A stretch of DNA of 49,472 bases, taken from NCBI GenBank assembly GCA_001542995.1, contig LFLA01000004.1:1-49472 (forward strand), read 5' to 3'. Source of the DNA: Nitrospina sp. LS_NOB (GTDB lineage: Bacteria; Nitrospinota; Nitrospinia; Nitrospinales; VA-1). Positions 15,419-24,112 of the stretch are shown piece after piece (the first letter of the stretch is position 1; every line of letters begins with the position of its first letter). Below the pieces are notes generated by a model that was given only the letters and a program-made list of their open reading frames with translations, had not been told where the DNA came from and did not search any database. The translations under genes and the position numbers were made by a program.

Positions 15419-16480
15419 ATGAATTTTAATTTGCAAACGGACTCAACAGCACTTGATTTTTCATATCAGGAATTGGAGGAGGAGTTTGTCGGATTGTTGC
15501 ATTTAGATGATCTGGATCGGGTCATTTCTGGAAATCCCGAGAAGGTCGAAAGTTTTAATTCGGAACTGGAAGTATCTTTGTCTGATGCTTTTAATGATGG
15601 CGAGGGGTGCCCCCAGGCCCACTTGTTTTTGCAAAGGATCCTTTATCGCATTAACCGTTTGAAGCTGTTTTGGTATGACGAGTTGGAAAATTATACCAAT
15701 GAAGATTCTAGTTTTCTTTTTTCTTTGCGTTTGAAAATTGAAAATGCATGGCAGGGTTGGGAGGAAGGTAATACCAGCCAGCAAAGTTCCGGTAATCTTA
15801 GCGACGCCCTCCGTGACCGCGTGGAAGAAGACCTGCAACCCGAGCCTTCTTCGGATGGATTGATCATCCGCAATGAAATTTCAAAAGCTGGGTACCTGCG
15901 TTTGCTCGCGATCACTTCTCTGGATGGTTTGGTGGAGGCAAGTCAGCTTTCTCGAATGCTGGGAGGTGTCGGAAACGAGGTGCAGACGATGTTGACCCGG
16001 ATTTTATGGGAAGAGTATGGCAGTGGGAAGTTTTCCAGAAAACATTCCACTCATTTTGCAACTATGCTGGAAGAATGTGGTATGGATTCCAGACCCGAGG
16101 CTTATTTTGATCTTGTGCCATGGGAAGTGCTGGTCAATATCAACCATAGCTTTTTCCTTTCTGAGCGTAAGAAAAACTTTTTACGTTATGTCGGCGGTTT
16201 GTTGTATACCGAAGTTTCTGTTCCCGCCGCTTTTCAGAATATCAAAATGGCAGGAGAACGCCTGGGGATGGGTGAAAAGGGCATCAGCTATTGGGACCTT
16301 CACATTCGAGAAGATATCCGCCACGGGCAATGGATGCTGGATGATGTAGCTCTTCCTCTGATTGAAAAATATCCTGAACAGGCCTGGGACATGGTCAAGG
16401 GATATGACCAGCAAAAATTTATCAGTGCCCGTTCTGCCTCAGCCATGGTGGAGTCCATCCGCCGGTTTGAATTTTCCTGA
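15419..16480 (+). CDS. Haem-oxygenase-like iron-containing redox enzyme
   Basis: 353 residues. The C-terminal ~210 residues fit the haem-oxygenase-like diiron (HDO) family: SRKHSTHFATMLEECGM, VNINHSFFLSERKKNFLRY, LLYTEVSVPAAFQNI and YWDLHIREDIRHGQWMLDD, which supply the His/Glu/Asp metal ligands. The N-terminal ~140 residues are acidic and have no recognised domain. Such enzymes carry out O2-dependent C-C or C-N cleavage, often in small biosynthetic pathways. Divergence from an EgtD-like methyltransferase suggests that the two might act on one metabolite. ATG 15419 lacks a clear SD. Confidence 0.7.
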   Translation: MNFNLQTDSTALDFSYQELEEEFVGLLHLDDLDRVISGNPEKVESFNSELEVSLSDAFNDGEGCPQAHLFLQRILYRINRLKLFWYDELENYTNEDSSFLFSLRLKIENAWQGWEEGNTSQQSSGNLSDALRDRVEEDLQPEPSSDGLIIRNEISKAGYLRLLAITSLDGLVEASQLSRMLGGVGNEVQTMLTRILWEEYGSGKFSRKHSTHFATMLEECGMDSRPEAYFDLVPWEVLVNINHSFFLSERKKNFLRYVGGLLYTEVSVPAAFQNIKMAGERLGMGEKGISYWDLHIREDIRHGQWMLDDVALPLIEKYPEQAWDMVKGYDQQKFISARSASAMVESIRRFEFS

Positions 16481-16501
16481 AAGCTATCCCTATTTATACG
16501 G

Positions 16502-17839
16502 TTAAATGAAATCTTTGCGCTTAAGCCCCAGGGCATTGAGCCGGTTGTAAAGAGTTTGTCGGGAAAGGCCCAGATTGGTATAGGTTCTTTTAATATCCCC
16601 TCTATTGCGCGTCAACTCTTGGGCGATCAAGCTTTTTTCTATTACGGCCAGTTGGTTATTCAATCCGGTTGGAGGATTCTTAAGTGTTTGTTGGATAGAA
16701 AGCTGGATATCGTTTCCTGTGCTTGGTTCGCTGGGCTGGGGAATGCCGAGGACAAATTTGTCGGCTTCATTCTTAAGTTCGCGAATATTTCCTTCCCAAC
16801 GTCGGGTTTGCAACTCCTGAATATATTCAGGAGAGGGAACGGGAGGGGTTTTCTGATGGTAACGCGAACAGGCATCCACAACCAGATGCTGAAACAATAG
16901 AGGAAGGTCTTCGATCCGTTCGCGTAGGGGAGGCAAAGTGATTCGCACCACATTGAGCCGGTAATACAAATCCTCGCGGAACAGGTTTTTTTCGCTGGCT
17001 ACTTTCGAATCGGTTTTTGTTGCGGCAATGATGCGGATATCGAGAGGTATGGTTTCGTTGGACCCGACTCTTTCAATCACTTTTTCCTGAATCACGCGGA
17101 GAATTTTTACCTGAAGGTGCAAGGGCATGCTTTCGATTTCATCGAGAAAGACCGTGCCTTTGTTGGCGTACTCAAACTTACCGATTCTTTTTCGGTCGGC
17201 TCCGGCTTCATGGCCGAACAACTCGCTTTCAATTATATTTTCAGGCATGGCGCCGCAATTAATAGCGGTGAAATTATGATTCCTTCTTTTGCTGGCCTGA
17301 TGGATGTTTTGCGTGACGAGGTCTTTCCCTGTTCCCGTTTCCCCTAGGAGCAAAATGTCGGCATCGGCATCGGCGATATTGGTGATAATCTGGCGAAGCC
17401 GTTCGATGGCCAGGGATTTTCCGATAATAGTGTTACTGGTTTCGCTTTGTTTATTGATTTTAGCCCGGAGCCTTCTCACTTCCATAACAAGCCGGCGTTT
17501 TTCCAAAGCGCGTTTTATGGCATCTATGAAGGCTTCTGTGGCGAAAGGCTTTTCCAAAAAGTCATACGCTCCGTTTTGGATGGCCTGGACAGCCATAGGA
17601 ATGTTTCCCTGGCCTGTAATGAGAATGACCGGAATTTCCGGGTCCACTTCCTTAACTTTTTCCATCAAGGTCAAGCCATTCATTTTAGGCATCATGACAT
17701 CGCTCACCAGTATGCCTGGCCAGTCTTCTGTGATGGAAGTCAGGGCACTTTTTGCCGATTCAAAATCTTCCACCGCATAGTTTTTGTTTTGAAGCTCTCT
17801 TTTGAGGGATAACCGGACGATTTTCTCGTCAGTAGTCAT
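16502..17839 (-). CDS. NtrC-family response regulator lacking the GAFTGA loop
   Basis: About 445 residues: receiver, AAA+ and Fis-type HTH domains. The receiver keeps the phospho-Asp (LVSDVMMPKMNG) and Lys (FLEKPF) but lacks the first beta strand, beginning MTTDEKIVRLSL with Thr in place of one acidic-pocket Asp. The AAA+ domain has Walker A (LLGETGTGKDL) and Walker B (GTVFLDEIE). However, where NtrC-type activators have GAFTGA the sequence reads GHEAGADRKRIGKFE, a clean four-residue deletion. That loop contacts sigma54, so normal activation is unlikely. The HTH (KRTYTNLGLSRQTLYNRLNA) is intact. ATG 17839 with SD GGGGA is preferred over TTG 17845. Confidence 0.85.
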   Translation of the reverse strand: MTTDEKIVRLSLKRELQNKNYAVEDFESAKSALTSITEDWPGILVSDVMMPKMNGLTLMEKVKEVDPEIPVILITGQGNIPMAVQAIQNGAYDFLEKPFATEAFIDAIKRALEKRRLVMEVRRLRAKINKQSETSNTIIGKSLAIERLRQIITNIADADADILLLGETGTGKDLVTQNIHQASKRRNHNFTAINCGAMPENIIESELFGHEAGADRKRIGKFEYANKGTVFLDEIESMPLHLQVKILRVIQEKVIERVGSNETIPLDIRIIAATKTDSKVASEKNLFREDLYYRLNVVRITLPPLRERIEDLPLLFQHLVVDACSRYHQKTPPVPSPEYIQELQTRRWEGNIRELKNEADKFVLGIPQPSEPSTGNDIQLSIQQTLKNPPTGLNNQLAVIEKSLIAQELTRNRGDIKRTYTNLGLSRQTLYNRLNALGLKRKDFI

Positions 17840-17882
17840 CTTCAATATTCCCCAAATTTATGGTTTTTAAACCTCTGATTAT

Positions 17883-19126
17883 TTAAGTTAGTTCCTGAGC
17901 ATTTTTTTTAACAGGGAGGGTGATTATAAATTTGGAGCCTTCTCCTGCAGTACTTTTGACTCTTATATCCCCCCCCATGTCTCTTAATGATTCCATAGCT
18001 GACCGAAAGGCCCATGCCGGTGCCTTTTACTTCTCCCTTGGTTGTGAAAAAGGGGTCAAAAAGTTTATCCATATATTCCTGTTGTATTCCTTGTCTGGTA
18101 TCTTCAATCTCCACTTCAACGGAGGAATTAAGGGCTCGGGTGCGAATGGTGAGCGATCCCCCTCTGGGGCATGCCTCATTGGCGTTTTGCAAAAGGTTTA
18201 AGATGACCTGCTTGATCTGGTCTTCCACCACGTTCACATCGGGCAAACAATCCGAATATTCCTTTGTCAGTTGTATATTCTCTTTGCGAAACTCATTTTT
18301 CTTAAGCATGAGCATGTCATCAATTGCGTCATGAAGGTTCAAGGGATGGCGGGTACCCGATGAGGGACGATAAAAATCCTTAAGTTGCAGGACGAGGTTC
18401 ATGACACGATTGCTTTCATTTATGGAAAGCTTAACCAGTTCTGCCAACGAGTCTTCCAGATGGGTTCCCTTCTGAACCTGCTTGAGGGTATTACGAATTC
18501 CCATAAGCGGGTTGTTGAATTCATGTGCGATACTTGCGGCCAATTGACCCAGGGCCGAAAGTTTTTCGGCGTGCAAAAGTTGCTGATTCACTTTTTGCAA
18601 CTCTTGTTCTGACCGTTTCCGTTCGGCCACTTCCTTTTCAAGTTGTTGATTGGCCTGTTTCAAATCGACGGTTCGTTGATGAACCCTCTGCTCTATAAAG
18701 TCTTTTTGCGCTTCAAGGTTTTTGTTCAGCAAACGCACTTCAAGAATATTTCGAATTCTGCAAAGTACTTCCGACAGATCAAGAGGTTTAGACAGAAAGT
18801 CTCAGGCACCGACTTTGCAGGGCCTTGAGACGAACAGTCGGGTCTGACTCGGCGGTCAATACCAGAATGGGCGCATAAGAATCTGTTTCGATATGTTTTA
18901 TTTGCTCAATCACCTCAAAACCATCCAAGTTTGGCATTCTCAAATCCAGTAGAACAAGATCCGGCCGTAATTTTTGGTACAGCAAGGCAGCTTCTCTGGA
19001 GTCCGTTGTGCTGGTGATGGAGGTGTATTTTGCCTGTCTTAACGCAGTCTCCAGAACGATGATATTTGAGCTTTCATCATCCACTATCAGGATCTTGGCC
19101 TTTAAAATGTCATTTTTGTCTAGCAT
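17883..19126 (-). pseudogene. Receiver-histidine kinase gene broken by two frameshifts
   Basis: The 5' part encodes a receiver (AKILIVDDESSNIIVLETAL, LVLLDLRMPNLDGFEVIEQI). Near 18800 one extra base shifts the frame; corrected, it reads DFLSKPLDLSEVLCRIRNIL into a coiled coil and a kinase core with H-box ALGQLAASIAHEFNNPL, N-box QVILNLLQNANEA and DPFFTTK...GTGMGLSVSYG. A second shift at an eight-G run (plus-strand C run 17979-17986) changes the end; with seven G it reads HGGDIRVKSTAGEGSKFIIT. The G1 box is DTRQGI instead of DTGxG. It lies beside the NtrC-like regulator, its probable partner. Confidence 0.75.
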
Positions 19127-19156
19127 TAGATATTTGCAGTGGCCAAATTCAACCAT

Positions 19157-19557
19157 CCAAATTCTTAATTTTTACTCCAGAACCTGGAGGGTTTGGATTA
19201 CTAAAAGTTTGGTCTTTAAGGCCCGTAGTATTTATAGAGCAAAATAGGTGCCACAAACTGTTAATAACAGATTGATAAAAATATGTGCCTGCGGAAGGCC
19301 TTACAACTATTTGAAATTAATGATATTATTTTCCTTTCTTCGTAATGAGAAAATGAAAATTGGAAAAGAAGCTTATGAATGAAGCTGGAATATCTGGAAA
19401 ATAGTAACTATATTTTTACGTTTTTATGGAAAAATGTAAAGATTTAATTACGCCCGTCAGGTGTGAAAGTAAGGGGATGGGAGGCTGGCTGGTTCAAGAA
19501 CTTCTCCAGCCTATGAATTACTCAGAGACGAGCCTGCCAGAATCAGTCTTGGGATAT
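19157..19557. other. Non-coding spacer
   Basis: About 400 bases of AT-rich sequence between the broken kinase and pentapeptide protein 2. It contains a weak inverted repeat (AGGCTGG / CCAGCCT, about 19482-19514) near the 3' end of the pentapeptide gene. No gene, tRNA or clear promoter is seen. Confidence 0.4.
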
Positions 19558-20070
19558 TTAAAATTGCAGGAGAAAGTCATCGTCCATTTCTTCCTCTAGG
19601 TAATCGGGCAAACGGGTTTGTTTATCTGTGAGAGCCTGGTCTAATTGAGCAGAGCTCAGGCCGGTCGCTGAGATGAGGTTGGCACCTTTAAGATTGGTCT
19701 GGTTGAATAGGGTGTCTTCATTAAATTGGGCTCCTTCAAGATTGGCGTTTTCAAGGTCGGCATATTGAAGGTTGGATTCCAGCATCCCCGCTCCTGACAG
19801 ATTGCAGTTTTTCATACGAGTGCTTTGCAGACAGGTTTCCTGTAATTTGGCTTTGGTCAGGTTGGCCCCTTCCAGGTTGGCTCCCGTTAAGTTTGAAAAT
19901 TGAAGTTTGCATTCCTTGAGGTTGCTGTCAACAAGATTGACTTTTTGCAGCTTGGCTCCTCTTAAATCGGCCTGGGACAAATCCGGGTGGTTCTCCGGGT
20001 TCTTTTCTCTCCATGCATTCCAGTTGTTAATCCCTTGTTTAATGAGTTTAAGGTGTTCTTCGTTCGCCAT
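19558..20070 (-). CDS. Pentapeptide-repeat protein 2
   Basis: 170 residues. The N-terminal cap (EEHLKLIKQGINNWNAWREK, then NPENHPDLSQADLRGA) is common in bacterial pentapeptide proteins and leads into about 18 A(N/D)LXX repeats (GANLEGANLTKAKL, DLENANLEGAQF). The tail DKQTRLPDYLEEEMDD parallels the tail of protein 1 at 11837-12502, so the two are probably paralogues. Soluble; function unknown. ATG 20070 has only an A-rich upstream stretch. Confidence 0.85.
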   Translation of the reverse strand: MANEEHLKLIKQGINNWNAWREKNPENHPDLSQADLRGAKLQKVNLVDSNLKECKLQFSNLTGANLEGANLTKAKLQETCLQSTRMKNCNLSGAGMLESNLQYADLENANLEGAQFNEDTLFNQTNLKGANLISATGLSSAQLDQALTDKQTRLPDYLEEEMDDDFLLQF

Positions 20071-20273
20071 GATTTATCTTTTTGTTTGATTGTTTTTATT
20101 AAAAGGATAAAATATTTATGCTTTTATTTTAGCTATGAGTTTTCAGGTAGACTAACTATACAGGGATTTCCAACCCCGACCGGGTATATTACGAGATTGC
20201 TAAAAAGGCCTTCTGGCCCAACTCTCAAAATTTCAATGGTTTTCAGCAATGGACTGGGTTTGTGAATTGAGGA

Positions 20274-20402
20274 CTACATAAAAAACTCCATGTAGACCAT
20301 CCATCCAATCATGGAAAGAATCAGTACTGCATAACCGGTATGGACCCAAATCGTGAAAATGGGGTTTTCTCTTCGTTTTTCCGGCTCTTCTTTTTCTTTC
20401 AT
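20274..20402 (-). CDS. Small single-span membrane protein (42 aa)
   Basis: Short frame with a good SD (GGGGA, 6 bases before ATG 20402). It encodes a charged N-terminus (MKEKEEPEKRRENPIF) and one hydrophobic helix (TGYAVLILSMIGWMVYMEFF) ending at the stop. It resembles small accessory subunits in size and topology, and the other 42-residue protein at 23270. No family is recognised. Confidence 0.55.
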   Translation of the reverse strand: MKEKEEPEKRRENPIFTIWVHTGYAVLILSMIGWMVYMEFFM

Positions 20403-20489
20403 GGTTTCCCCAGGTTAAGCCGAAATAATACTATGGAAACGCGAATAATCCCGATCAAGTTTGATTCCATTTTTTCAAATTTCACTTGT

Positions 20490-20909
20490 TTATTTTTTTC
20501 TTGCCTGGACTTCCACAGCATGAGCTCTGGCCCGTTTCAACATGGCGGCTTTTTCCTCTGCGGTGAAATCGCTTCTGGGTGCCGGGCCGGGTACGCCACC
20601 GCCTGAGGGTTTAGGGGGAGCTTTAGCAGGTTCAGCAGGCGGGGATTCCACGGCAGGAAGTTCTTCCTCAACGGACACTGCGGCTTTTTCTTGAATCACC
20701 TCACTCAAAGCAGGTTCAGCGTTTTCTGCGGGAGGAGTCACAACAACTACTTCTTCCCTGGGTGTTTCCAGTTCTTTTTTTGCCCTCTTCCGTTCTTGAA
20801 TTTCCATGGCACGAAGAAACGGGTCCTCATTATTTGCCATTGCGGCTCTTGAACCAATGCCAGTGCGAACGTTCACATTGAAATGGGAATCCCGGCCCCC
20901 TTCACTCAT
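20490..20909 (-). CDS. Pro/Ala/Glu-rich hypothetical protein
   Basis: 139 residues from ATG 20909 (SD GGAG eight bases upstream; the longer frame to 20936 lacks support). The middle is low-complexity and acidic or Pro-rich (PPAENAEPALSEVIQE, ESPPAEPAKAPPKPSGG), probably disordered, and the end is basic (AMLKRARAHAVEVQARKK). No known domain. It lies 87 bases downstream of the 42-residue membrane protein gene in transcription-independent order on the same strand. Confidence 0.5.
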   Translation of the reverse strand: MSEGGRDSHFNVNVRTGIGSRAAMANNEDPFLRAMEIQERKRAKKELETPREEVVVVTPPAENAEPALSEVIQEKAAVSVEEELPAVESPPAEPAKAPPKPSGGGVPGPAPRSDFTAEEKAAMLKRARAHAVEVQARKK

Positions 20910-20988
20910 TGTAGTTTCTCCATACTGCTTGATCACGTTTGATTCGTATCTTATAAGAAACCTTTTGCAAGTTCATGTTTATTTTATC

Positions 20989-21186
20989 GGGCGGAGTACC
21001 TCCGCTGGAAACTGGCCATAGCTTTATTTGCCGAGATGACTCTTTGCTCGCCAGAGAAAGCCATCGTATCTGCCACTGGCGGCTAGTGGGCGGAGTACCT
21101 CCGCTGGAAACTGGTTATAGCTTTATTTGCCGAGATGACTCTTTGCTCGCCAGAGAAAGCCATCGTATCTGCCACCGGCGGCTCGC
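20989..21186 (+). repeat. Tandem duplication of a 99-bp family A element
   Basis: Two nearly identical 99-base units start at 20989 and 21088. Each has palindrome GCGGAGTACCTCCGC, the block CGAGATGACTCTTTGCTCGC and an end GGCGGCTAGTGG or GGCGGCTCGCC. Only a few bases differ (GGCCATAG/GGTTATAG, CCACTGG/CCACCGG), indicating recent duplication. It ends 5 bases before the alanine dehydrogenase stop. Confidence 0.85.
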
Positions 21187-21191
21187 CGGGG

Positions 21192-22301
21192 TCAGCAAAA
21201 CTTTTCCGGTGGAGTGAATTCTTTACCCAGCGCATTGGCGACTTCCGGGTGGGTCACAGCCCCCAGGCAGACATTGAGTCCGGCTCTCAAGGCTGGGTCT
21301 TCTTTCAGGGCTTTCCGATAGCCATTTTCGGCAAGTTCCAGAGCGTAAGGGAATGTGGCATTGGTGAGCGCGAAGGTCGATGTTCTGGCCAGGGCTCCCG
21401 GCATATTGGCGACACAATAATGGATCACTCCCTCAACCTCAAAGATGGGGTCACTATGTGTTGTCGGGCGCGAAGTCTCGAGGATACCTCCCTGATCAAT
21501 GCCGACATCGACTACGACCGATCCTTTCTGCATCGGAGTCAGCATCTCACGGGTGATAAGGCGCGGAGCCTTGGCGCCGGGGATGAGCACAGCTCCGATG
21601 ACGAGGTCTGCGGTGCGCAGTGATTCCAGTAAATTGAACCGATTCGACATCAGGGTTCTGAGTCGGCTTCCGTGAATATCATCGAGATAACGCAGGCGTT
21701 GCAGGCTGATATCGAGCAGGGTGACCTGGGCTCCGGTGCCAATGGCCATTTTCGCGGCGTTGGCTCCGACAATACCTCCCCCGATGATCACCACATGACC
21801 GGGATCGACACCGGGCACACCGCCGAGAAGAATGCCCCGCCCACCATTTTCCCGTTCAAGATATTTTGCGCCTTCGTGCACGGCCATACGTCCTGCCACC
21901 TCGCTCATAGGGATGAGAAGAGGCAGGGAGCGATCGGGCAATTGCACAGTTTCGTAGGCAATGCCCACGATCTTTTTATCCAGTAGTGCCTGGGTCAGCT
22001 CGGGCGCCGGGGCCAGGTGCAGATAGGTGTAAAGGATCTGCCCTTCCTGCAACAGGCCATATTCTTCCGGCAGGGGTTCTTTGACTTTGATGATCATTTC
22101 CGACTGGAAAAATATTTCCTGATGGGAAACGATTTTGGCGCCCTGATCCAGATAATCCTGATTGCTGATGCCGCTACCAATTCCTGCCTGATCTTCCAAC
22201 AAAACTTGATGGCCCCGGGTTACCAGATCGTGAACACCGGCTGGAGTCATCGATACGCGATACTCATCGGTTTTGATTTCTTTCGGAACTCCAACAATCA
22301 T
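21192..22301 (-). CDS. ald: Alanine dehydrogenase
   Basis: 369 residues, full length for Ald, which interconverts L-alanine and pyruvate/ammonia with NAD. It has [20 protein letters not shown] at the N-terminus, [20 protein letters not shown] with the substrate-binding Lys, the catalytic His region [12 protein letters not shown] and the Rossmann motif [20 protein letters not shown] with acidic LLD. The C-terminus has [21 protein letters not shown] strong SD (AGGAG) precedes ATG 22301. It is monocistronic, divergent from the LRR gene. Confidence 0.95.
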   Translation of the reverse strand: MIVGVPKEIKTDEYRVSMTPAGVHDLVTRGHQVLLEDQAGIGSGISNQDYLDQGAKIVSHQEIFFQSEMIIKVKEPLPEEYGLLQEGQILYTYLHLAPAPELTQALLDKKIVGIAYETVQLPDRSLPLLIPMSEVAGRMAVHEGAKYLERENGGRGILLGGVPGVDPGHVVIIGGGIVGANAAKMAIGTGAQVTLLDISLQRLRYLDDIHGSRLRTLMSNRFNLLESLRTADLVIGAVLIPGAKAPRLITREMLTPMQKGSVVVDVGIDQGGILETSRPTTHSDPIFEVEGVIHYCVANMPGALARTSTFALTNATFPYALELAENGYRKALKEDPALRAGLNVCLGAVTHPEVANALGKEFTPPEKFC

Positions 22302-22453
22302 GTTAACTCTCCTAATGATTCCACTCCTGTGTTAGGTCTATTAAATATTATAAAGGAAAGCCGAACCTGTGTTTGATCTTTTAAATGAAATCCTTTAAAG
22401 TACACAAAACTTCAATAAATAAACCTTAAGCTAATTTCAGGAGGTATTTTCTG

Positions 22454-23266
22454 TTGCAAGAGGCCGTTAAATCTAAATTGGAACAAACTATTCTGGCAAA
22501 CTTGACCCCGGATGGGAAACTGCTGGATCTGGAAGATAAAAATATCGGGCCGGAAGAGTTGCGCCTGCTTTGTGATGTCGAAGACTTGTCTTCGGTTAAA
22601 CAGCTTTTTCTCAGCCAGAACCAGCTTTGTGGAGAGTCCATAGAAATCCTCAGTCGTGTGAAAGGATTGACCGGGCTCACCTCTCTTTACCTCAATCACA
22701 ATATCATCGGCGATGAGGAGGCCAAAGTTCTGGCTGGTGCTGATTTATTGAAAAACCTGAAATGCCTGATGCTGGAAGCTAATAATATCGGAACCCAGGG
22801 TGCCGAAGCGCTGGCCGGTTCCCCAAATCTTAAAAACCTGGAGGTCCTGTTTTTAGACTCGAACCCGATTGGTCCCCAAGGGGCTCGGGTCGTGGCCTGT
22901 TCGGAGCAACTGCCCCACTTACAGGCGCTCCATCTCGACAGCACTGGGATCGGCGATGAGGGAATCCAGGCGATTGCAGAAAGCCCGTGTTTGACCAATC
23001 TGAAAAAACTGTATTTGTGCTCGAATAAAATGGGGGATGCGGGGGCCATTGCCCTGGCGAAATCTGCAAGCCTGAAAAACCTTAAAGTCCTGAGTATTTG
23101 GCGCAATGAGATTCGGGACGAGGGGGGTAAGGCGATTGCCGAGTCGCAAACTTTTATGAATCTGGAACGGCTTTATATGAGTCTAAACTTTATAGAACGT
23201 CCGGTGCGCAAGATCATCCGCGGATCAGAACTGGCAAAACGTTTAACCACTCTGGTGATGGACTGA
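22454..23266 (+). CDS. Leucine-rich-repeat protein (RNase-inhibitor/GALA type)
   Basis: 270 residues made of about eight LRR units of roughly 28 residues with the RI-type pattern (LYLNHNIIGDEEAKVLA, LFLDSNPIGPQGARVVA, LYLCSNKMGDAGAIALA). No signal peptide or membrane span, so it is probably cytoplasmic and protein-binding. The start is TTG 22454 behind AGGAGG, eight bases upstream; there is no earlier ATG. A 42-residue membrane protein follows after 3 bases. Partners are unknown. Confidence 0.8.
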   Translation: MQEAVKSKLEQTILANLTPDGKLLDLEDKNIGPEELRLLCDVEDLSSVKQLFLSQNQLCGESIEILSRVKGLTGLTSLYLNHNIIGDEEAKVLAGADLLKNLKCLMLEANNIGTQGAEALAGSPNLKNLEVLFLDSNPIGPQGARVVACSEQLPHLQALHLDSTGIGDEGIQAIAESPCLTNLKKLYLCSNKMGDAGAIALAKSASLKNLKVLSIWRNEIRDEGGKAIAESQTFMNLERLYMSLNFIERPVRKIIRGSELAKRLTTLVMD

Positions 23267-23269
23267 ATC

Positions 23270-23398
23270 ATGACTGAACAAAATCAAAACTATAAATTCA
23301 CCTACAGCCGGTTCTTCAATATATTTTTTCATGTTGGGGTGATCTTCAATGTCGTTCTGGTCATCTGGATGATCCTGGTATTCACCGAAGTCCTCTGA
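23270..23398 (+). CDS. Small single-span membrane protein (42 aa)
   Basis: ATG 23270 lies 3 bases after the LRR gene stop, suggesting coupled translation. The product has a polar N-terminus (MTEQNQNYKFTYSRF) and one long hydrophobic helix (HVGVIFNVVLVIWMILVF). The same length and layout as the protein at 20274-20402 is notable, but sequence identity is low. Function unknown. Confidence 0.5.
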   Translation: MTEQNQNYKFTYSRFFNIFFHVGVIFNVVLVIWMILVFTEVL

Positions 23399-23437
23399 CT
23401 CCCGTGGGAGGGGACATAGCAGGCTCATGAAGTGCTC

Positions 23438-23470
23438 GTGCCGGGCATGAAGTCAGTGGAAAAATATCAC
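23438..23470 (+). repeat. Dispersed repeat family B, copy 5
   Basis: GTGCCGGGCATGAAGTCAGT followed by GGAAAAATATCAC. It lies just beyond the 3' end of the mercury-type operon, in the same orientation as copy 6 at 27254 just beyond the merR-like gene. Confidence 0.55.
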
Positions 23471-23505
23471 AGCTACGGTAGAATATTACAAACCGCCAGA
23501 ACTCT

Positions 23506-23934
23506 TTATTTGATCGGCTCGAATTCGTCAGAGGAGCAACATCCAGCTTGACCGAACACACCATCATAGGGGATCTCGCCCTGTAAACGTTTGACGTAGT
23601 GATCGGGGTCCTTTTGGAATACTTCCGGGCAGTAGGGGCATCGGCAAAAATATGCTTCCCATCCTGCAATTTCCATACGCACAGTCCATTGCACCGGTTT
23701 TTCTGCTAAGCAGGTCGGGCACACGACCAGGTCCTTGGTTTCTTGAAGATATCTTTGAGGTTCTTCATTAAACAGGTCGGCGCAGCCTTGGCAACAAAAG
23801 AAATACTCCTTGTCTTCATAATTAGTCTGTGCCCATCGGTCCGAGCCTATACCCAGCCGAACTAAAGAACAACCGCAGGTGGGGCAAATAGAAGTCACAA
23901 TCTTTTTCGCTGTTCCTGTTGTGTCAGTTGTCAT
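23506..23934 (-). CDS. Cys-rich twin TRASH/YHS-like metal-binding protein
   Basis: 142 residues with 13 Cys. CPTCGC (17-22) begins a zinc-ribbon-like unit, followed by YFFCCQGCADLFNEEPQRYL (44-63), a YHS/TRASH-type segment. A second pair repeats it: CPTC (72-75), then YFCRCPYCPEVFQKDPDHYV (95-114). The C-terminus has CC (132-133). No signal peptide, so it is probably a cytoplasmic soft-metal chaperone or scavenger. It is the last gene of the MerR-controlled operon and overlaps the preceding gene by 11 bases. The metal is not shown; the operon context suggests Hg(II). Confidence 0.65.
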   Translation of the reverse strand: MTTDTTGTAKKIVTSICPTCGCSLVRLGIGSDRWAQTNYEDKEYFFCCQGCADLFNEEPQRYLQETKDLVVCPTCLAEKPVQWTVRMEIAGWEAYFCRCPYCPEVFQKDPDHYVKRLQGEIPYDGVFGQAGCCSSDEFEPIK

Positions 23935-24112
23935 TGCCTTGGCCCTTATCTTCTTGATTCATTTCATCACAACAAGACGATTCCTTTTTTTTGGGTAATA
24001 ATTCCACCACGAAATCAATCAGTGATTGCAGTTTGCTCCTCGTGCATTCACAAGCTTCTTCAGCGGAAACTGTATCTTCTTCTATCTTGTCCCAGTCCAC
24101 ATATTTTTTCAT
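23924..24112 (-). CDS. Small Cys-containing protein of the mercury-type operon
   Basis: 62 residues with CEC (21-23) and CC (47-48), an acidic N-terminus and a hydrophilic tail. It sits where hgcB would be expected after an hgcA gene, but has none of the CxxCxxCxxxC ferredoxin motifs of HgcB. Its ATG overlaps the stop of the HgcA-like gene (ATGA), and its end overlaps the next start by 11 bases, so it is very probably translated. No family recognised. Confidence 0.55.
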   Translation of the reverse strand: MKKYVDWDKIEEDTVSAEEACECTRSKLQSLIDFVVELLPKKKESSCCDEMNQEDKGQGNDN

